Assembly: GCA_963747345.1 (NCBI GenBank)
Contig: CAVVFA010000008.1
Coordinates: 248,001 to 312,000, forward strand
Length of the DNA: 64,000 nucleotides
Direction: 5' to 3'
DNA from: GCA-2746795 sp963747345
GTDB taxonomy: Bacteria; Chloroflexota; Anaerolineae; Promineifilales; Promineifilaceae
The notes under the pieces were generated by a model. That model was not told the origin of the DNA and did no database searches. It saw only the letters and a list, made by a program, of their open reading frames with translations. Positions 36,841 through 47,698 of the stretch are shown one piece after another. Positions within the stretch are counted from its first letter, which is position 1. Each line of letters begins with the position of its first letter. The position numbers and the translations under genes are program-made.

Positions 36841-39815
36841 ATGAGTAGTCACCTTAGCTTTCAAGAAATCATCCTCAAGCTATTGAGTTATTGGCAAGAC
36901 CAGGGATGCCTCGTCCAACAACCGTACAACGTACAAGTGGGGGCAGGCACGATGAACCCGGCAACAGCCTTGCGTGTACTCGGTCCTGAATCGTGGAACG
37001 TTGTCTATGTAGAACCCAGCATCCGCCCCGATGACGGCCGTTTTGGAGACAATCCCAATCGTATGCAAATGCACCACCAACTACAAGTCATCCTCAAACC
37101 CGATCCGGGCAACCCGCAAGAGCTATACCTCAAAAGCCTGGAAGCCATCGGCGTAGACCCGCGCTACCATGACATTCGCTTCGTTGAGGACAACTGGGAA
37201 AGCCCCGCCCTGGGTGCGTGGGGGTTGGGCTGGGAAGTATGGCTCGACGGTCAGGAAATCACCCAATTCACCTACTTTCAACAAGCGGGTGGCCTCAATT
37301 TAGAACCCGTCGCCGTGGAAATAACCTATGGACTGGATCGCATCGCCTTAGCCCTGCAAGGCGTAGAAAGCGTGTGGGAACTCGATTATGGGGCGGGCAT
37401 TCCCTACGGCAATTTGCTGTTGCAGAGTGAAATTGAACATTGCAAATATTATTTCAACGTCGCTGATGTCGATGCCATTCGTGCCGTTTACGACAATTAC
37501 GAAAATGAAGCCAACCGCTGTTTAGAGGCTGGTTTAGTGGCACCTGCCCATGATTTCAACCTGAAATGCTCCCATCTCTTCAATATTTTAGACACGCGCG
37601 GCGCCATCGGGGTGACAGAACGTGCCAACTACTTCCACCGGATGCGCAACATTGCCCGCCAAATTACCGAACATTATCTGGCACAGCGCGAAGCACTCAA
37701 CTACCCCTTCAAAAATGCCTGGCCCAAACCCGCAGAAGAAGCGCCAGGGTTTGTGATCCAATTGGCACAAATTGAAACGCCACAAACCCTCTTATTGGAA
37801 ATCGGCACGGAAGAACTGCCTGTTGCGGATATTGATTCCGCTATTGCCCAGTTAGAAGAAGCTGTGCCTGCGTTGTTCGACAAATTGCGCATCCACTACA
37901 GTCGTGTCGAAGTCAAAGGCACGCCGCGCCGCTTGGCTGTCATTGTCTATCGAGTGGAAGGGCGGCAATCAGACTTAGAAACGCTCATGAAAGGACCGCC
38001 AGCAGATCGCGCATTTGATGCGGATGGCAATCTCACCAAAGCAGCGCTTGGTTTTGCTGCGGGCAAAGGCGTGGAAGCGGCCGATTTGCAAATCATTGAA
38101 GAAGGCGACAAACGGTACGTAGCCGCCGTCGTCAAAGAAGAAGGACAGCCTACCGCCCAAGTTTTAACAGTGTGAACTGGCTAATCTCATTGCGGGACTC
38201 AAATTTACACGCAGTATGCGCTGGAACGATACCAACATCGCATTTAGCCGCCCCATTCGCTGGCTGGTGGCTTTATTTGGCCCCGACATCATCCCGTTCA
38301 CCTATGCTGGTGTGGGCAGTACCCGAATCAGTCGCGGCTTGCGTCCGTACGATTCGCCCCCTATCATCATTAGCGATGCCTCCCAATATTTAGCCACTAT
38401 GCGCAATAATAAGATTGTGCTGGATCAAGAAAAACGCAAAGCCCATATCCTGGATATTGCCGGGAAATTAGTGGCTGAAAAACAAGGCTTTATTCCTGAT
38501 GATGCCGCGCTTTTAGATGAGGTCGCTAATCTGGTAGAACGGCCGACACCCATGCGTGGTGAGTTTGCCGAACGGTTCCTTGAACTGCCCAGCGAGGTGC
38601 TGGTGGCGGTGATGCGCAAACATCAGCGCTACTTCCCGGTCTACAATAAAAAGGGCGTATTGATGCCTTATTTCATTGCTGTGCGTAACGGGGATGAGCG
38701 GCATTTAAATCATGTGGTTGATGGCAATGAGCAGGTCATTAAAGCCCGTTTTGCCGACGCTGAATTTTTCTACAACAATGATATTCAACACGAACTGGCT
38801 GATTTCCTGCCACACCTGGAAACGTTAACGTTCCAGGCAGAGCTTGGCTCGATGTTGGATAAAACCCGCCGGCTGGAGAAGCTGACCCCGGTGATTGCGG
38901 ACATGATTGGGCTGAATGAGGAAGAAACGGCCGTTTCCAACCGCGCCGCCTCTCTATGCAAAGCAGACCTGGCCACCGAAATGGTCGTGGAAATGACCTC
39001 CTTGCAGGGCGTGATGGGTGGTCATTATGCCAAACGCAGCGGCGAATCTGAGGCTGTCGGGGCGGCAATTGCCGAGCAGTACAATGCCGTCAGCCAGACA
39101 AAACCAGGTCTTGGCGCTGGCGCTGGCCGATAGGCTAGACAGTTTGGCCGGGTTGTTTGCGGCGGGTCTCGCGCCTAAAGGTTCCAACGACCCCTTTGCG
39201 TTGCGTCGTGCTGCCATTCACATCATCGAAAACCTGGTGGCAAACAAGCTTGCTTTTGATTTGCGCACAGCCCTGGCGGCGGCGGCTAAATTGCAGCCAG
39301 TTGTTTGTGGTGCTGATGTGCAGGCGCAGGTGATGGGATTTGTAAACGGCCGTTTAGATGGCCTGCTTCGTGAAAAAGGATACGCCGCTTCTGTAACCAA
39401 AGCCGTCTTGGCTGAGCAAAGCCACAATCCCTACGCCGCCTTCCAAACAGCGGCTGCCCTGCAAAAAGCGGTGCAACAAGACGGGTGGGAAGCGATGCTC
39501 GATGCTTACGCCCGCTGTGTCCGCATCACGCGCAAGCAAACAGAGCCATACACCTTGCGTCCCGGCAATTTCGAGCTTCCCGCCGAACAAAATTTGGCGA
39601 TGGCTTATCAAGTTGCGGCGGCCGCGCAAAATGGAACTGTATCCGCTTTTGTCGAGTCGTTGGGCATCTTAAAAGCGCCCATCAATACATTTTTCGATGA
39701 CGTGCTGGTGATGGATGAAGACCAACAAGTACGCGAAAACCGGCTGGCTTTATTGCAACATGTCGCCGCCTTAGCTGACGGTCTTGCTGATTTGTCTCAA
39801 CTTGAGGGATTCTAA
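36841..39815 (+). CDS. glyQS: Glycine--tRNA ligase, alpha and beta chains fused, two frameshifts
   Basis: Residues 1-300 are the class II catalytic alpha chain: 'SYWQDQGCLVQQPYNVQVGA', 'GTMNPATALRVLGPE', 'EPSIRPDDGRFGDNPNRMQM', 'QQAGGLNLEPVAVEITYGLD'. After a linker the beta chain starts ('LLLEIGTEELPVADID'). It carries 'SVRMRW'-type 'SMRWNDTNIAFSRPIRWLVA', 'VMRKHQRYFPV', and a C-terminal DALR-like anticodon-binding part ending 'LSQLEGF'. One shift lies at 38170-38176, a second at about 39095-39120; segments are conserved and the joined length is about 990 residues. Most bacteria encode the two chains separately; this essential fused enzyme is surely functional, so the shifts are probably consensus errors. 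Confidence 0.92.
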
Positions 39816-39850
39816 AACAACGAACCGTTTACCGTTCACCGTTCACTGAT

Positions 39851-40504
39851 TTACCGGGTTTTCTGCTTCTTCTCCGCCCGTTCAATCTTCTTGGCCGTGT
39901 CAAAATGATTTTCCCCTGCCTTCAATAGCCCGCTTAACGCCAGCGCCAACACCGCTACCGAAATCGCCCCCGCCCAAATTTTGTCATACCGCTGTTGGGC
40001 AATGCCATCAAACAACAGCGTCCCTAAACCACCCGCCCCAAATTTTGCGCCAATCGTCGCAATCGACACCGCCACGACAGCGGCAATACGCATCCCCGCC
40101 AAAATTACGGGCAGCGCCAACGGAATTTGCACCTTTGTCCAGCGCTGCCATCCACTCATGCCCACCCCCGCTGCCGCTTCTAACGTCGGTTCAGGCACAC
40201 CTTTTAATCCTGTCACCATATTGCGCACCAGAATAATCTGCGTATAAATCACCAGCGCCGCAATCACCGATTTGTTATTCAAGCCAAAGACAGGCAGCAG
40301 CAAAATCAAGAGGGCAATACTCGGAATCGTATAAAAAATACTGAGCGTTCCCAACGTCACAGAAGACAAGCGTTCACTCCGCAGTAAAATCAGGCTTAGG
40401 GGCAAAGAAACGGCCGTTGCAATCAACAGCGCCACCACCGTCATATACAAATGCTCCCAAGTGAGGTTGAGAATAATATCGGGGTGTTGGAAAATGTAGC
40501 TCAC
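39851..40504 (-). CDS. Osmoprotectant ABC transporter permease (OpuBB/OpuCB-like)
   Basis: The 217-residue permease has five or six membrane helices and the OpuB/OpuC permease signatures 'TLSIFYTIPSIALLILLLPV', 'RNMVTGLKGVPEPTLEAAAG' and the ATPase-contact 'VGMSGWQRWTKVQIPLALPV' near residue 130. It is the last gene of a minus-strand operon: permease, binding protein, ATPase, permease. It lies 4 bases after the ATPase stop. The operon imports glycine betaine or choline-type osmolytes. Confidence 0.9.
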   Translation of the reverse strand: MSYIFQHPDIILNLTWEHLYMTVVALLIATAVSLPLSLILLRSERLSSVTLGTLSIFYTIPSIALLILLLPVFGLNNKSVIAALVIYTQIILVRNMVTGLKGVPEPTLEAAAGVGMSGWQRWTKVQIPLALPVILAGMRIAAVVAVSIATIGAKFGAGGLGTLLFDGIAQQRYDKIWAGAISVAVLALALSGLLKAGENHFDTAKKIERAEKKQKTR

Positions 40505-40508
40505 CCTA

Positions 40509-41465
40509 TCACGCTTCCGCTGAAACCAATTGAATACTTTCCAAAGTCAGCAAACCAACCGGCGTCACCCCATCCATCACCGTTAAAGCGGATGAGTGAC
40601 TGCCGAGCAGCACAGATAGGCCACTCCGTAAATCTGTATCAAAAGAAATGGGCGGGAAATTATTCACATCAAACCCTGCGGGCAACGGTTCCATCGCCGT
40701 TTCGGCGCGGATCAAGCTCAACTGGCGCACCACATCATCTGCGCCCACCAAATCCCGCACAAACTGGTCTGCTGGCTGGCTTAAAATATGGAAAGGCGTA
40801 TCGTACTGTACAATTTTTCCCTCGCGCATAATCACAATCTTATCGGCCAGGCGCAGCGCCTCTTCCACATCATGGGTTACAAAGACAATGGTCTTTTTAA
40901 GACGATGCTGCAACTGAATCATCTCATCTTGCAGTCCGGTACGGGTGATGGCATCAATCGCGCCAAACGGTTCATCCATCAGAATGACGCCCGGATCGCC
41001 AGCCAAAGCTCGCGCCACGCCAACTCGCTGCTGCTGCCCACCCGACAGCTGCGAAGGATATCGATCACGGTACTCTTCCGGGGGTAGCTCGACCAAGGCG
41101 AGCAGTTCATCCACGCGGGATTTTATTTTATCCTTCGGCCATTTGAGCAGTTCCGGCACAATGGCGATGTTTTGCGCAACGGTCATATGGGGAAACAGCC
41201 CAATTTGCTGAATGACGTACCCTATCTGCCGCCGCAGCTCAGTAGCATCCAATTCAAGGATGTTTTCATCGCTCACATAGATTGCGCCAGAAGTTGGCTC
41301 CACCAGCCGATTGATCATTTTAAGCAGCGTCGTTTTGCCACAACCAGATGGCCCTAACAACACCACAAAACTGCCTTCGTCTATCTGAAAGCTAACGTCA
41401 TCCACAGACGGCCGTTGTGTATTGGCAAATTGTTTACTGACAGTTTCAAACCGAATCGTACTCAT
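40509..41465 (-). CDS. Osmoprotectant ABC transporter ATP-binding protein (OpuBA/OpuCA-like)
   Basis: The start at 41465 (MSTIRFETVSKQF) is preferred over an upstream in-frame codon because the upstream stretch is the AGATTGG hairpin. Walker A is 'LGPSGCGKTTLLKMI' near residue 36, signature 'QLSGGQQQRVGVAR' near 137, Walker B 'VILMDEPFGAIDAI' near 158, H-loop 'FVTHDVEEALRL' near 193. The C-terminal 80 residues resemble a degenerate CBS region as in OpuCA. The 318-residue length is short of the usual 380, so only part of the CBS tail is kept. Confidence 0.92.
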   Translation of the reverse strand: MSTIRFETVSKQFANTQRPSVDDVSFQIDEGSFVVLLGPSGCGKTTLLKMINRLVEPTSGAIYVSDENILELDATELRRQIGYVIQQIGLFPHMTVAQNIAIVPELLKWPKDKIKSRVDELLALVELPPEEYRDRYPSQLSGGQQQRVGVARALAGDPGVILMDEPFGAIDAITRTGLQDEMIQLQHRLKKTIVFVTHDVEEALRLADKIVIMREGKIVQYDTPFHILSQPADQFVRDLVGADDVVRQLSLIRAETAMEPLPAGFDVNNFPPISFDTDLRSGLSVLLGSHSSALTVMDGVTPVGLLTLESIQLVSAEA

Positions 41466-41525
41466 AAAAAAGATTGGAGATTGGAGATTGGAGCGTTCAA
41501 AATCTCCAATCTCCAATCTCAAAAA
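41466..41525. repeat. Intergenic hairpin of AGATTGG/CCAATCT units
   Basis: AGATTGGAGATTGGAGATTG and GAG at the left face CTCCAATCTCCAATCTC at the right around GCGTTCAAAAT. It fills the gap between the binding-protein and ATPase genes of the osmoprotectant operon and could stabilise or separate segments of the message. Confidence 0.8.
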
Positions 41526-42422
41526 TTATTTACTAATCAAACCCTGCGCCACCAAAAACTCTCTGGCAACATCAATCGGCTCACGGCCGTTTCCGCTTAC
41601 CTCATTATTTAGACCTTGCATCGTCTCGTTTGTCAGCAGGGGAGCCACCTTGTTGAGAACCACAGCAATCTCCGCATCTCTATCCAAAACCTCTTGGCGA
41701 ATAACCGGAGCGACCTGATAGGGTGGGTACAAACCCTTGTCATCATCCAAGCCAACCAGATCATAAGCGGCAAGTTCGCCATCAGTGCCAAAGGCAACCA
41801 CCACATCCGCTTCATCATTAATGATAGCTGGGTAGCGTAACCCTGGGTCAACGGCCAGAAAATTGGCAAATTCAAAATCGCCATAAACGCGCTTCATACC
41901 GGGAAGGCCATCCTCACGTTCTGCAAATTCTGCGGGGCCAATTAGCACCAAATCACCCGCCTGTGCCACCAATTGAGAGAAAGTTGAAATCCCCAATTCT
42001 GCGGCACGACTCTTTTTCATAGCCAAGGCTTGCGTATTATTCATGGGAGCCGGATCCAACCAGGCGAGATTGAATTGTTCCGCATAGTCGCTTTTTACCA
42101 AGTCGTAAACATCTTGGGGGTTACTCATGACATCATGTTTTAAGACGGTGAGTAAACCGGTTCCAGTGTACTCAGGATACACATCAATTTCACCATCCAG
42201 CAACGCCTGATGGGATACGGGCGTGCCGCCCAGATTCATTTTGCGTTCCACCGTATAACCGGCATCTTCCAAAAGTAGGGCATACATTTCTCCGATAATG
42301 AACTGTTCGGTGAAATCTTTTGAGGCGACGGTAATGGTGTCACTTGCCCCACCACCACAAGCTGCCAACAACAATCCTGCTACAACGAGCGTTACTAAAA
42401 ATATCCAACGTGACTTTTTCAT
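41526..42422 (-). CDS. Osmoprotectant ABC transporter substrate-binding lipoprotein
   Basis: The start at 42422 gives a lipoprotein signal with 'LLLAACGGG' (Cys22). The mature part starts with 'ITVASKDFTEQFIIGEMYAL', the signature of OpuAC/OsmF-type binding proteins, followed by 'HQALLDGEIDVYPEYTGTGL', 'LAWLDPAPMNNTQALAMK' and 'DLVGLDDDKGLYPPYQVAPV'. The aromatic residues in these motifs form the cage for quaternary ammonium ligands. The length of 298 residues is normal. GGAGG precedes the start. Confidence 0.92.
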   Translation of the reverse strand: MKKSRWIFLVTLVVAGLLLAACGGGASDTITVASKDFTEQFIIGEMYALLLEDAGYTVERKMNLGGTPVSHQALLDGEIDVYPEYTGTGLLTVLKHDVMSNPQDVYDLVKSDYAEQFNLAWLDPAPMNNTQALAMKKSRAAELGISTFSQLVAQAGDLVLIGPAEFAEREDGLPGMKRVYGDFEFANFLAVDPGLRYPAIINDEADVVVAFGTDGELAAYDLVGLDDDKGLYPPYQVAPVIRQEVLDRDAEIAVVLNKVAPLLTNETMQGLNNEVSGNGREPIDVAREFLVAQGLISK

Positions 42423-42478
42423 GTTTCCTCCTATGGAATGAAAAAATTTGTACTTCAAACAAAACCAAAAATCTGAAA

Positions 42479-43120
42479 TCAAGAAGGTGGTTGTAACCAT
42501 TTTTGAACACCACCCAGAAAGAGGTCGATTGACAGCGCAAGAATTGCAACAGGAATAGCGCCAACCAGCAAAATAGGGATGTCGTATAACGCAAAGCCGC
42601 GCACCACAAAGAGTCCCAAGCCACCAATACCAATAAAAGCAGCTAAGGTGGCACTGGCAATCACTTCAATAGTGGCGGTGCGAACCCCTGCCACAATAAC
42701 AGGCAGCGCTAACGGCGTCTCTATACGCCATAAGGTTTGCTTACTCGTCATCCCCATGCCAGTGGCAGATTCTTTCACGGCCGGGTTGATGGTTCGGTAA
42801 GCAGCATCTGTATTAATGAGAATAGGAGGGATAGCTAACAGGGTGAGAGCGATGATGGCAGAGATGAACGATAAACCAAAATAGGGGATTGCTAAAAACA
42901 AGATAGCAATGCTGGGAATAACACGGAGACCACTAAAAAAATTGATGATTGTCACGGATGCTGTCCGTGACCGAGAAGTCCATACACCTAAAGGTATGCT
43001 GATAACGAGGCTAATGCCCAAGGCAACGCCAACTAATAGCAGATGATCGCGGAACGCTTTCAACAGTTCATCAGCATGACTTTGGGCATACAAGAGTGTT
43101 TCTTGTAATAGTTCAAGCAT
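42479..43120 (-). CDS. Osmoprotectant ABC transporter permease (OpuBD/OpuCD-like)
   Basis: The first gene of the minus-strand osmoprotectant operon encodes a 213-residue permease with 'HLLLVGVALGISLVISIPLG', 'FFSGLRVIPSIAILFLAIPY' and 'GMTSKQTLWRIETPLALPVI', the last being the EAA-type ATPase-contact loop. It is paralogous to the permease at 39851-40504; the two form the heterodimeric channel. The binding protein starts 56 bases after its stop. Confidence 0.9.
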   Translation of the reverse strand: MLELLQETLLYAQSHADELLKAFRDHLLLVGVALGISLVISIPLGVWTSRSRTASVTIINFFSGLRVIPSIAILFLAIPYFGLSFISAIIALTLLAIPPILINTDAAYRTINPAVKESATGMGMTSKQTLWRIETPLALPVIVAGVRTATIEVIASATLAAFIGIGGLGLFVVRGFALYDIPILLVGAIPVAILALSIDLFLGGVQKWLQPPS

Positions 43121-43505
43121 AAGAGAGTTTTTTGTTATGGGTTCTAAAACACGAGCCTAAACTACACATCGCATTATTCCTAAATTGGATTGCGTTTATT
43201 TATAATGATAAGGCTGTCGTAACTATTAAGCACCTCAAAGGTGCGACAGTATCCATACTATCTGTCTATTCGGATTATAGGCATTTTTAGAGAGCAGGCT
43301 AGTGCTTATCAACCTTTCGGTTTGCTGTGGTATTTTTATAAATCATGCTCACTTTATTTTTTTCTCTATCAAATGCCGTACAATACCTACTGTGGATTTA
43401 GTATCGATGATGAGTGGGTATGTTTTCTTAGGGGATAGTCTTCGTTTCGGCCATATCATCATTGTTGGTCGAAACGAAGACCAAGCCCTTTTATTACATT
43501 AAACC
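43121..43505. promoter_or_regulatory. Divergent intergenic region with a hairpin upstream of the PAS/GAF kinase
   Basis: These 385 bases lie between the osmoprotectant operon and the kinase gene. A 12-bp exact inverted repeat, GTCTTCGTTTCG (43438-43449) and CGAAACGAAGAC (43470-43481), lies 25 bases before the kinase ATG and is followed by CCTTTTATT. A smaller pair GTCG...CACCT-CAA-AGGTG...CGAC lies near 43217-43248. Either may be regulatory; no gene is supported here. Confidence 0.6.
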
Positions 43506-45947
43506 ATGAAATATTTCAAAAGTTTGAGGCAACTTAAGTATGCCTTTATTTTTCTGGCTGTTTTAACTCTAATGGTTTTAGAGGCTTTTGCTATTGTATT
43601 TTTTGGGCATTCATTCCAATTTGTTTTGATTAACCTGGCAATCGGGACGACGATGTTTGTTGTGTTTGCTGAAATTGTGTTTTACTTTGTTGGGCAGTTT
43701 CAGACTAAACTCGAGCAGGAAATCAAGGGACGAAAAGCAGTTGAGGAAACGTTGTTGTTACGTTCTTCTGCTCTGGAAGCGGCCGCAAATGCGATTGCAA
43801 TTACGGATGTAAACGGCCGTTTCTTATGGGTCAATCCTGCCTTTTCTGATCTGACTGGGTATGATCGCGGAGAACTAATCGGGCAAACACCTGCCCTCCT
43901 CAAGTCTGGAGAACATGATCAGGAATTTTATGCCAATTTGTGGCAAACGGTTGAGGCTGGGCAAGTGTGGCAGGGGGAATTGATCAATCGGAATAAAAAC
44001 GGCCGTTTATACATAGAAGAACAAATCATCACCCCCGTTTTCAATGAAGATGGCGTAGTGACCAACTTCATCGCCATCAAGCACGACATCACCCAACGAA
44101 AAAGCTCCGAAGAACAACTACAACAATACACAGAACGCTTACGCCTGATCCATTCAATCGATCAGACCATTCTAAGCAAACAAACGCCAGATGAAATCGC
44201 ACAAACCGCCCTGGACTACGCCGCCCAAATCATTCCGTTCGACCGCGCCAGCGTCGCCTTAATTGATGAAATAAAACACGAGGGCACTTTGTTGGCCGTC
44301 ATGCAGAAAGGAGAAACGGCCGTTTCGTCTGGCTATATATTCTCCCTCAGTGAAAATGAAATCGATAACCTGTATGACCCAGAAACCACCCCACAAGTAG
44401 AAATCAGAGAATTAAAAAGTTCCCATTCTAACATTGGCAAACAGCTAGAGCGTGAAGGAATAAGCGCCCACATCAAAATCCCACTCATCGCGCAAAGACA
44501 ACTTGTTGGCTACTTCAACCTAGGGGCATCAGAAAACAATATTTTTTCAGAAGAACACCTGGCTATCGCCCTGGAAATTGCAACATCCTTAGCCATTGCC
44601 TTACAACAAGCACGCCTTTATCTAAAAGAGCGAAACCAACGCGAACAAGCTGAAGCCCTTCGCGAAACAGGTGAAGCCTTAAATTCCACCCTGAAATTCG
44701 ATGAAATATTAAACTTGCTTCTAGGTCAGGTTGCTCGTGCCATTCGCTATGATTCAGCCCACATCTTTCTAATTGAAGAGGATACGGCCACAATCTGTTA
44801 TGAACGGGGTTATGAGCGCTATGGACAGGAAATTGTTGAAAAAGTATTGAACCTATCGTTCGAAATTTCTAAAACCCCTAATCTAAAATGGATTATTGAA
44901 AATCAAGAACATCTCATCATTCCAGACGTGCATCAATATGAAGGCTGGCTAAGAGATAAAGGAGTTTCCCAAACACGTGCCTGGGTCGGCGTGCCTATCT
45001 TTGTGAACGGGAAAATATCTGTCTTATTTGCCCTGTCGAAACAGCAAGCTGGTTATTACCATCAAGGCCATGTCGATACTTTAAGAGCCTTTGCTTCACA
45101 AGTGGGATTAGCATTGGAAAACGCCCGCCTCTATGAAGAATTGCGAACCTATGCCACCCAATTAGAAACGCGTGTGGCCATCAGAACCCGTGCCTTGGCC
45201 GATGCCAATGAACGGCTCAAAGAACTTGACCGTCTCAAAACCAAATTCATTTCAGATGTTTCACACGAATTACGTACCCCCATTACAAACGTCAATATGT
45301 ATATTGATTTACTTGAACGGGGTCATAAAGACAAACGGCAACAATACATGACCATTCTTAAACAAGAGACCATGCGTTTGTCCCAATTGATAGAAGAAAT
45401 TTTCGATGAATCTCAATATGCGAGTCATCTTCGACAAGCAGAGTACACACCAGTTGATATAAACAAAATAGCCTTACGTGCAATTAAAGCCTTTCAACGT
45501 GAAGCGACCGAAGCTGGTTTGAAGCTTACCTATGAGCTTGATCCTGATTTGCCTCCTATTTGGGGAGAAGCTCACCAACTGACACAAGTATTGTCAAACA
45601 TACTAAGGAACGCTGTCAACTATACAGATGCCGGTGAAATCAATATCACCACACAACAAAACCAGAATAGTGTCACAATTATTGTAGACGATACCGGAAG
45701 CGGTATTACCCCTGAGGATTTACCCCATTTGTTTGACCGTTTCTATCGCGGGCAACACGTTAGCCAATCCACAATACCTGGTATCGGGCTGGGTTTGGGT
45801 ACTGTGCGGGAAATTATCGAACTGCATGGCGGTACGATAACGGCTGGCAATAACGCGAAAGGCGGGGCATCTTTCCGCATTGTCCTGCCCCTTGAGCAAC
45901 TGATAAAAGAGACCATTCACCAATTCCCACACATTTCCTTGAGGTGA
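43506..45947 (+). CDS. Sensor histidine kinase with PAS and two GAF domains
   Basis: The 813-residue kinase has two N-terminal membrane helices (residues 10-65) and a PAS/PAC domain (about 82-200, 'NAIAITDVNGRFLWVNPAFS'). Two GAF domains follow (about 215-375 'IIPFDRASVALIDE', and 395-555 'VGVPIFVNGKISVLFALSKQ'). The kinase core has phospho-accepting His587 in 'FISDVSHELRTPITNVNMYI' and HATPase motifs 'SNILRNAVNYTDAG', 'DDTGSGITPEDLPHLFDRFY' and 'GIGLGLGTVREI'. It likely senses intracellular ligands through PAS and GAF. The NuoEF gene starts 5 bases after its stop, which raises redox control as a possibility. No receiver or regulator gene is adjacent. Confidence 0.92.
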   Translation: MKYFKSLRQLKYAFIFLAVLTLMVLEAFAIVFFGHSFQFVLINLAIGTTMFVVFAEIVFYFVGQFQTKLEQEIKGRKAVEETLLLRSSALEAAANAIAITDVNGRFLWVNPAFSDLTGYDRGELIGQTPALLKSGEHDQEFYANLWQTVEAGQVWQGELINRNKNGRLYIEEQIITPVFNEDGVVTNFIAIKHDITQRKSSEEQLQQYTERLRLIHSIDQTILSKQTPDEIAQTALDYAAQIIPFDRASVALIDEIKHEGTLLAVMQKGETAVSSGYIFSLSENEIDNLYDPETTPQVEIRELKSSHSNIGKQLEREGISAHIKIPLIAQRQLVGYFNLGASENNIFSEEHLAIALEIATSLAIALQQARLYLKERNQREQAEALRETGEALNSTLKFDEILNLLLGQVARAIRYDSAHIFLIEEDTATICYERGYERYGQEIVEKVLNLSFEISKTPNLKWIIENQEHLIIPDVHQYEGWLRDKGVSQTRAWVGVPIFVNGKISVLFALSKQQAGYYHQGHVDTLRAFASQVGLALENARLYEELRTYATQLETRVAIRTRALADANERLKELDRLKTKFISDVSHELRTPITNVNMYIDLLERGHKDKRQQYMTILKQETMRLSQLIEEIFDESQYASHLRQAEYTPVDINKIALRAIKAFQREATEAGLKLTYELDPDLPPIWGEAHQLTQVLSNILRNAVNYTDAGEINITTQQNQNSVTIIVDDTGSGITPEDLPHLFDRFYRGQHVSQSTIPGIGLGLGTVREIIELHGGTITAGNNAKGGASFRIVLPLEQLIKETIHQFPHISLR

Positions 45948-45951
45948 ACTT

Positions 45952-47694
45952 GTGACCCAACCCGTTGACCTGACTTTACTTGAACCAATACTGGCGCGTT
46001 ATAACGGCCGTTCCGCCCACAACCCACGTTCCCTACTCCTGCCCCTCCTGCACGAAGCCCAAGCCCTCTACGGTTGGCTCCCGCGTGAAGTGCAGCAAGC
46101 CATCAGCCGCACCCTGCGCGTGCCCGAAGCCGACATCCATGGCGTCATCGAGTTCTACAGCATGTTCTACAACCAGCCGACTGCCAAGCGCGTGGTGCGC
46201 ATTTGCGAAGGCACCTCGTGCCATCTGCAAGGCTCCGCCGCCGTCATGGCCGCCATCGAAGGCCAACTTGGTTTACGACCCGGCGAAACCAGCGTCGATG
46301 GGGAAATCACCTACGAAAAAGTGCCCTGCCTGGGCATGTGCGAACATGGCCCCAACGCCCTCGATGGCACCCAAACCGCTGGTCGCCTTACGCCCGATAC
46401 CATCCCCGACTTTTTGAACGGCTCCTATCCTGAACCACGCTCAAAAGTATATGGCGGCCCCTTTCTCGTACTCAAGCGCATCGGCGAAGTGAATCCCCTC
46501 AGCCTGACAGATTATGAAGCGCATGGCGGCTACCAGGGCTTACGCAAAGCGCTCGCCATGACACCAGAGGCTCTTATCTCCGGCAAAAAAGAGAGCGAAA
46601 TTTTAGGACGGGGTGGCGCGATGTTCCCGCTGGGTCTCAAAAGCCAATTTGTGCGCAATGCCCCAGGCTCGCCGGAAGAAAAACATGTCGTGGTGAATGC
46701 CGATGAGAGCGAACCCGGCACCTTCAAAGACCGCACCTTGATGGAAGAAGACCCGTTCAGCATCATCGAAGCGGCGACGCTCATGGGCTACACGGTCGGC
46801 GCGGCCAATGGCTGGATTTTGGTGCGCGGCGAATATCCGCGTAGTTATGCTCGGCTGCAAACGGCCGTTTCCAAAGCCAGAGCCGCCGGTTATTTAGGCA
46901 AAAACGTGATGGGTCACGCTGGTTTCGATTTCGACATCGAAGTGCGTCTGGGGGCAGGTGCTTACATCTGTGGCGAAGAAACGGCGCTGTTTGAAGCCGT
47001 CGAAGGCAAACGCGGCTTTCCGCGCATCAAACCGCCCTATCCGCCCAGCCAGGGTTTGTTCAACCAGCCCACCTCCATCAACAACGTGGAAACGCTGGTC
47101 ATGTCATTGGCGGCGTTCAACATGGGGTACGAAGCGTGGCATGAACTGGGTACGGAAAAGTCGCCTGGAACCAAGCTGTTCTGCCTCAGCGGCCACATCG
47201 CCAAACCCGGCACGTATGAGATCGAATTTGGCCTGACAATCCGCGAACTGCTGGAGATGGCAGGCGGTGTGCCGGGCGGCAAGCAGATTCAGGCGCTGTT
47301 GTTTGGCGGTGCGGCTGGCACGTTTGTCGAGTCCAGCGATGCTGGATATGCCGCTGACCTACGAAGATGCCAAGGCCAACGGGGTCTCGCTCGGTTCTGG
47401 CGCGATTGTGGTGTTTGATGAAACGGCCGTTCTCCGCGACACCCTCTATCAACTCAGCCACTTCTTCGCCCACGAAAGCTGTGGCAAATGCTTCCCCTGC
47501 CAAATCGGCACGCAGCGCCAGATGGAAATCTTGCATCGCATATCTACACGGCACTCCCAAACAGACTGACCGCGATACCCTGCTCGACATCGGCTATCAC
47601 GATGACTCAAACCTCCCTTTGCGGCCTGGGGCAAACGGCCGCCTCCGCCATCATGAGCGCCATGGAGCTGTGGCCGGAATTGGTCGAACCGTGA
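45952..47694 (+). CDS. Fused NuoE-NuoF (diaphorase) subunit, about three frameshifts
   Basis: Residues 1-150 are the NuoE [2Fe-2S] thioredoxin-like domain with Cys motifs 'RICEGTSCHLQGS' and 'VPCLGMCEHGPN'. The NuoF part holds the NADH/FMN site ('LGRGGAMFPLGLK', 'NADESEPGTFKDRTL', 'GAGAYICGEETALFEAVEGK') and, after a shift near 47340, the [4Fe-4S] motif 'ESCGKCFPCQIGTQRQMEIL'. Two more shifts near 47540 and 47600 lead to the end 'MTQTSLCGLG...AMELWPELVEP' at 47694. Such a fused diaphorase feeds NADH electrons to or from hydrogenases, formate dehydrogenase or complex I. GTG at 45952 follows GAGGTGA. Its partner is the next gene. Confidence 0.87.
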
Positions 47695-47698
47695 TTTT

